64,000 bases of DNA. Source: Zea mays. Taxonomy: Eukaryota; Streptophyta; Magnoliopsida; Poales; Poaceae. The position numbers and the translations under genes were made by a program. Shown in pieces: positions 62,946-64,000 of the stretch. Every line of letters starts with the position of its first letter. The first letter of the stretch is position 1. A model generated the notes under the pieces. That model searched no databases. It was not told the origin of the DNA and worked only from the letters and a program-made list of their open reading frames with translations. Location of the stretch: positions 39,354,095 to 39,418,094 of the forward strand of contig NC_050097.1 of the NCBI RefSeq assembly GCF_902167145.1, given 5' to 3'.

Positions 62946-64000
62946 TGTAACACCCTGAATTTGGGGTATAAAATTTCTTTTCTAATATCTACCAAATTCA
63001 GGTGTTACTCTGTCTTTTCCTTACTTTTCTTTTCTTTTTTCTAAATAGTGAGGAATTATTTTGCTGTATATCTACGTGTAAGCCTAAGTAGATTAAAACC
63101 CTATGAGTGCTTTGATTGTCGCATCATGCTGGCATATACTTCCACTTTGTTTGATGAGTGATTTTGTGGAGCATGGGTTTAATAAGGAATTCAATTTAAC
63201 ATCGTGAAGAAAATAGGAAAGAACAAAAGATAAAGAAAATGGAAAATAGAAAGGAGCCCCCCTTCTCTCTTGGGCCGGCTCTTTGGCAGGCCCAGCCGCC
63301 CCCTCCCCCTTCGCGCCGGCCCAGCTGGCCGGCCCAACCGCCCCCCCTTCCCCCCTTCCCTCCCCCGCCGTGGGCCGCCCCGGCCGGCCCAACCGCGCCC
63401 CCTCCCTTCCCCTTTCGGCCCAAAGCGGCCCTGCCGCCCCCTCCCCCCCTTCCCCCCAAAATTTCCCTCCCCGCGGGCCTCGCCCGTCATTCTCCCTCCC
63501 TCTCTCCCTCTCCCTAACCCTAACCGCCGCCGCTGCCCTCTCCCTTCCCCGCCCGCTGGCGCCGCTCCCCGACACGCCACCCCGGGCCCGCGCCCGCCCC
63601 CGCCTTGGCGAGGCCGCCCCCGCCCCGACCTCGCCCGGTCCCGGCGAGCCGCCCCCCGGCAAGCCTGGCCCCGCCCCGTGCTCGGCCCCCTCCGGCGAGG
63701 CCGCCCCGCCCCTTCCCTGTCCTCGCCTCGACCCCCTCCGGCGAGCCGCCCCGCCCCCGTCCCCGACCTCGGCCGCCCCCGCGCCGGCCCCGCCGCGCCC
63801 CGGCTCGGCCGCCCTCGGCGAGCCCGCCCCCGTGCCCGGCTCGGCAGCCCCCGGCGAGCCCGCCCCCGCGCCTGGCCTCGCCCCGCGCCGCCCGGCCTCG
63901 CCCCGCGCCCGCCGCGGCCTCACCGCGCCCTCGCCCGGCCGTCCCGGCCATGGCGGCTCGACACGCTCCCCTGCCCGCGACGTCGTCGTCGCCCATGCTC
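62946..64000 (+). repeat. Left part of a gypsy-type LTR running off the window
   Basis: Begins TGTAACACCCTGAATTTGGGG, a start typical of grass gypsy LTRs, followed by a hairpin with CCAAATTCAGGTGTTAC. From 63250 the sequence becomes extremely C-rich with repeated CCGGCGAGCCGCCCC-like units and CCCTAACCCTAACC (63511-63524). Long minus-strand frames here (Gly/Arg/Ala only) are a composition effect, not genes. The right end is outside. Confidence 0.6.

Noticed and set aside
63093..63996. Long minus-strand frames of Gly, Ala and Arg (up to 276 codons)
   Set aside because: They arise from the extremely C-rich strand of an LTR. They contain no domain, overlap in three frames and have no start context, so they are composition effects.

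Overview
The window looks like intergenic and genic DNA of a large-genome grass, most likely maize (Zea mays). Three observations support this: LTR retrotransposons nested inside one another, Sirevirus-type copia LTRs packed with CACCGGAC..GTCCGGTG palindromes, and a 7.36 kb non-autonomous element whose size, 640 bp LTRs and LTR termini fit the maize Zeon/cinful group. No database search was possible, so family names below are recognition, not matches. 

Layout. 1-9853: 3' part of a chromodomain Ty3/gypsy element (Tekay-like, + strand) with a decayed gag-pol and a very long 3' LTR. 9854-10903: 5' end of a Zeon-like gypsy element (- strand), cut by the first element. 10904-25608: an old Ty1/copia element (- strand) whose reverse transcriptase is cut by the Zeon-like piece and whose integrase region is split by a complete 8.9 kb Sirevirus-like copia element (12219-21129, TSD TAACC). 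25609-28393: intergenic DNA with a clean solo LTR (26386-27387, TSD ATTAG) and small MITEs. 

28394-40285: a plant NBR1-type selective-autophagy receptor gene (PB1, ZZ, four-tryptophan and UBA domains, + strand). Its second exon is broken by a complete, young Zeon-like retrotransposon (30825-38179, TSD GAACC). 41012-43590: MITEs, a truncated gypsy LTR with its PBS, and a CACTA-like end. 44123-49985: a C2-GRAM-VASt protein gene (- strand). Its front two thirds read cleanly, but its C-terminal VASt domain carries a hAT insertion (44885-45605, TSD CCCATGAG) and two 8 bp near-duplications that look like excision footprints. 52079-54475: an intact FAR1-related (FRS) gene (- strand), a domesticated MULE transposase. 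Upstream of it lies a 570 bp direct duplication with about 130 bp of FRS coding sequence wedged between the copies. 57839-60952: mostly featureless. 60953-62945: Sirevirus-like LTR pieces with a hAT insertion (62231-62882). 62946-64000: start of another gypsy LTR that runs off the window. 

Host genes are therefore three: NBR1-like, C2-GRAM-VASt and FRS. Only the FRS gene looks undamaged. The rest of the window is a layered record of transposon insertion and decay, and no prokaryote-style operon, CRISPR array or defence locus is present.
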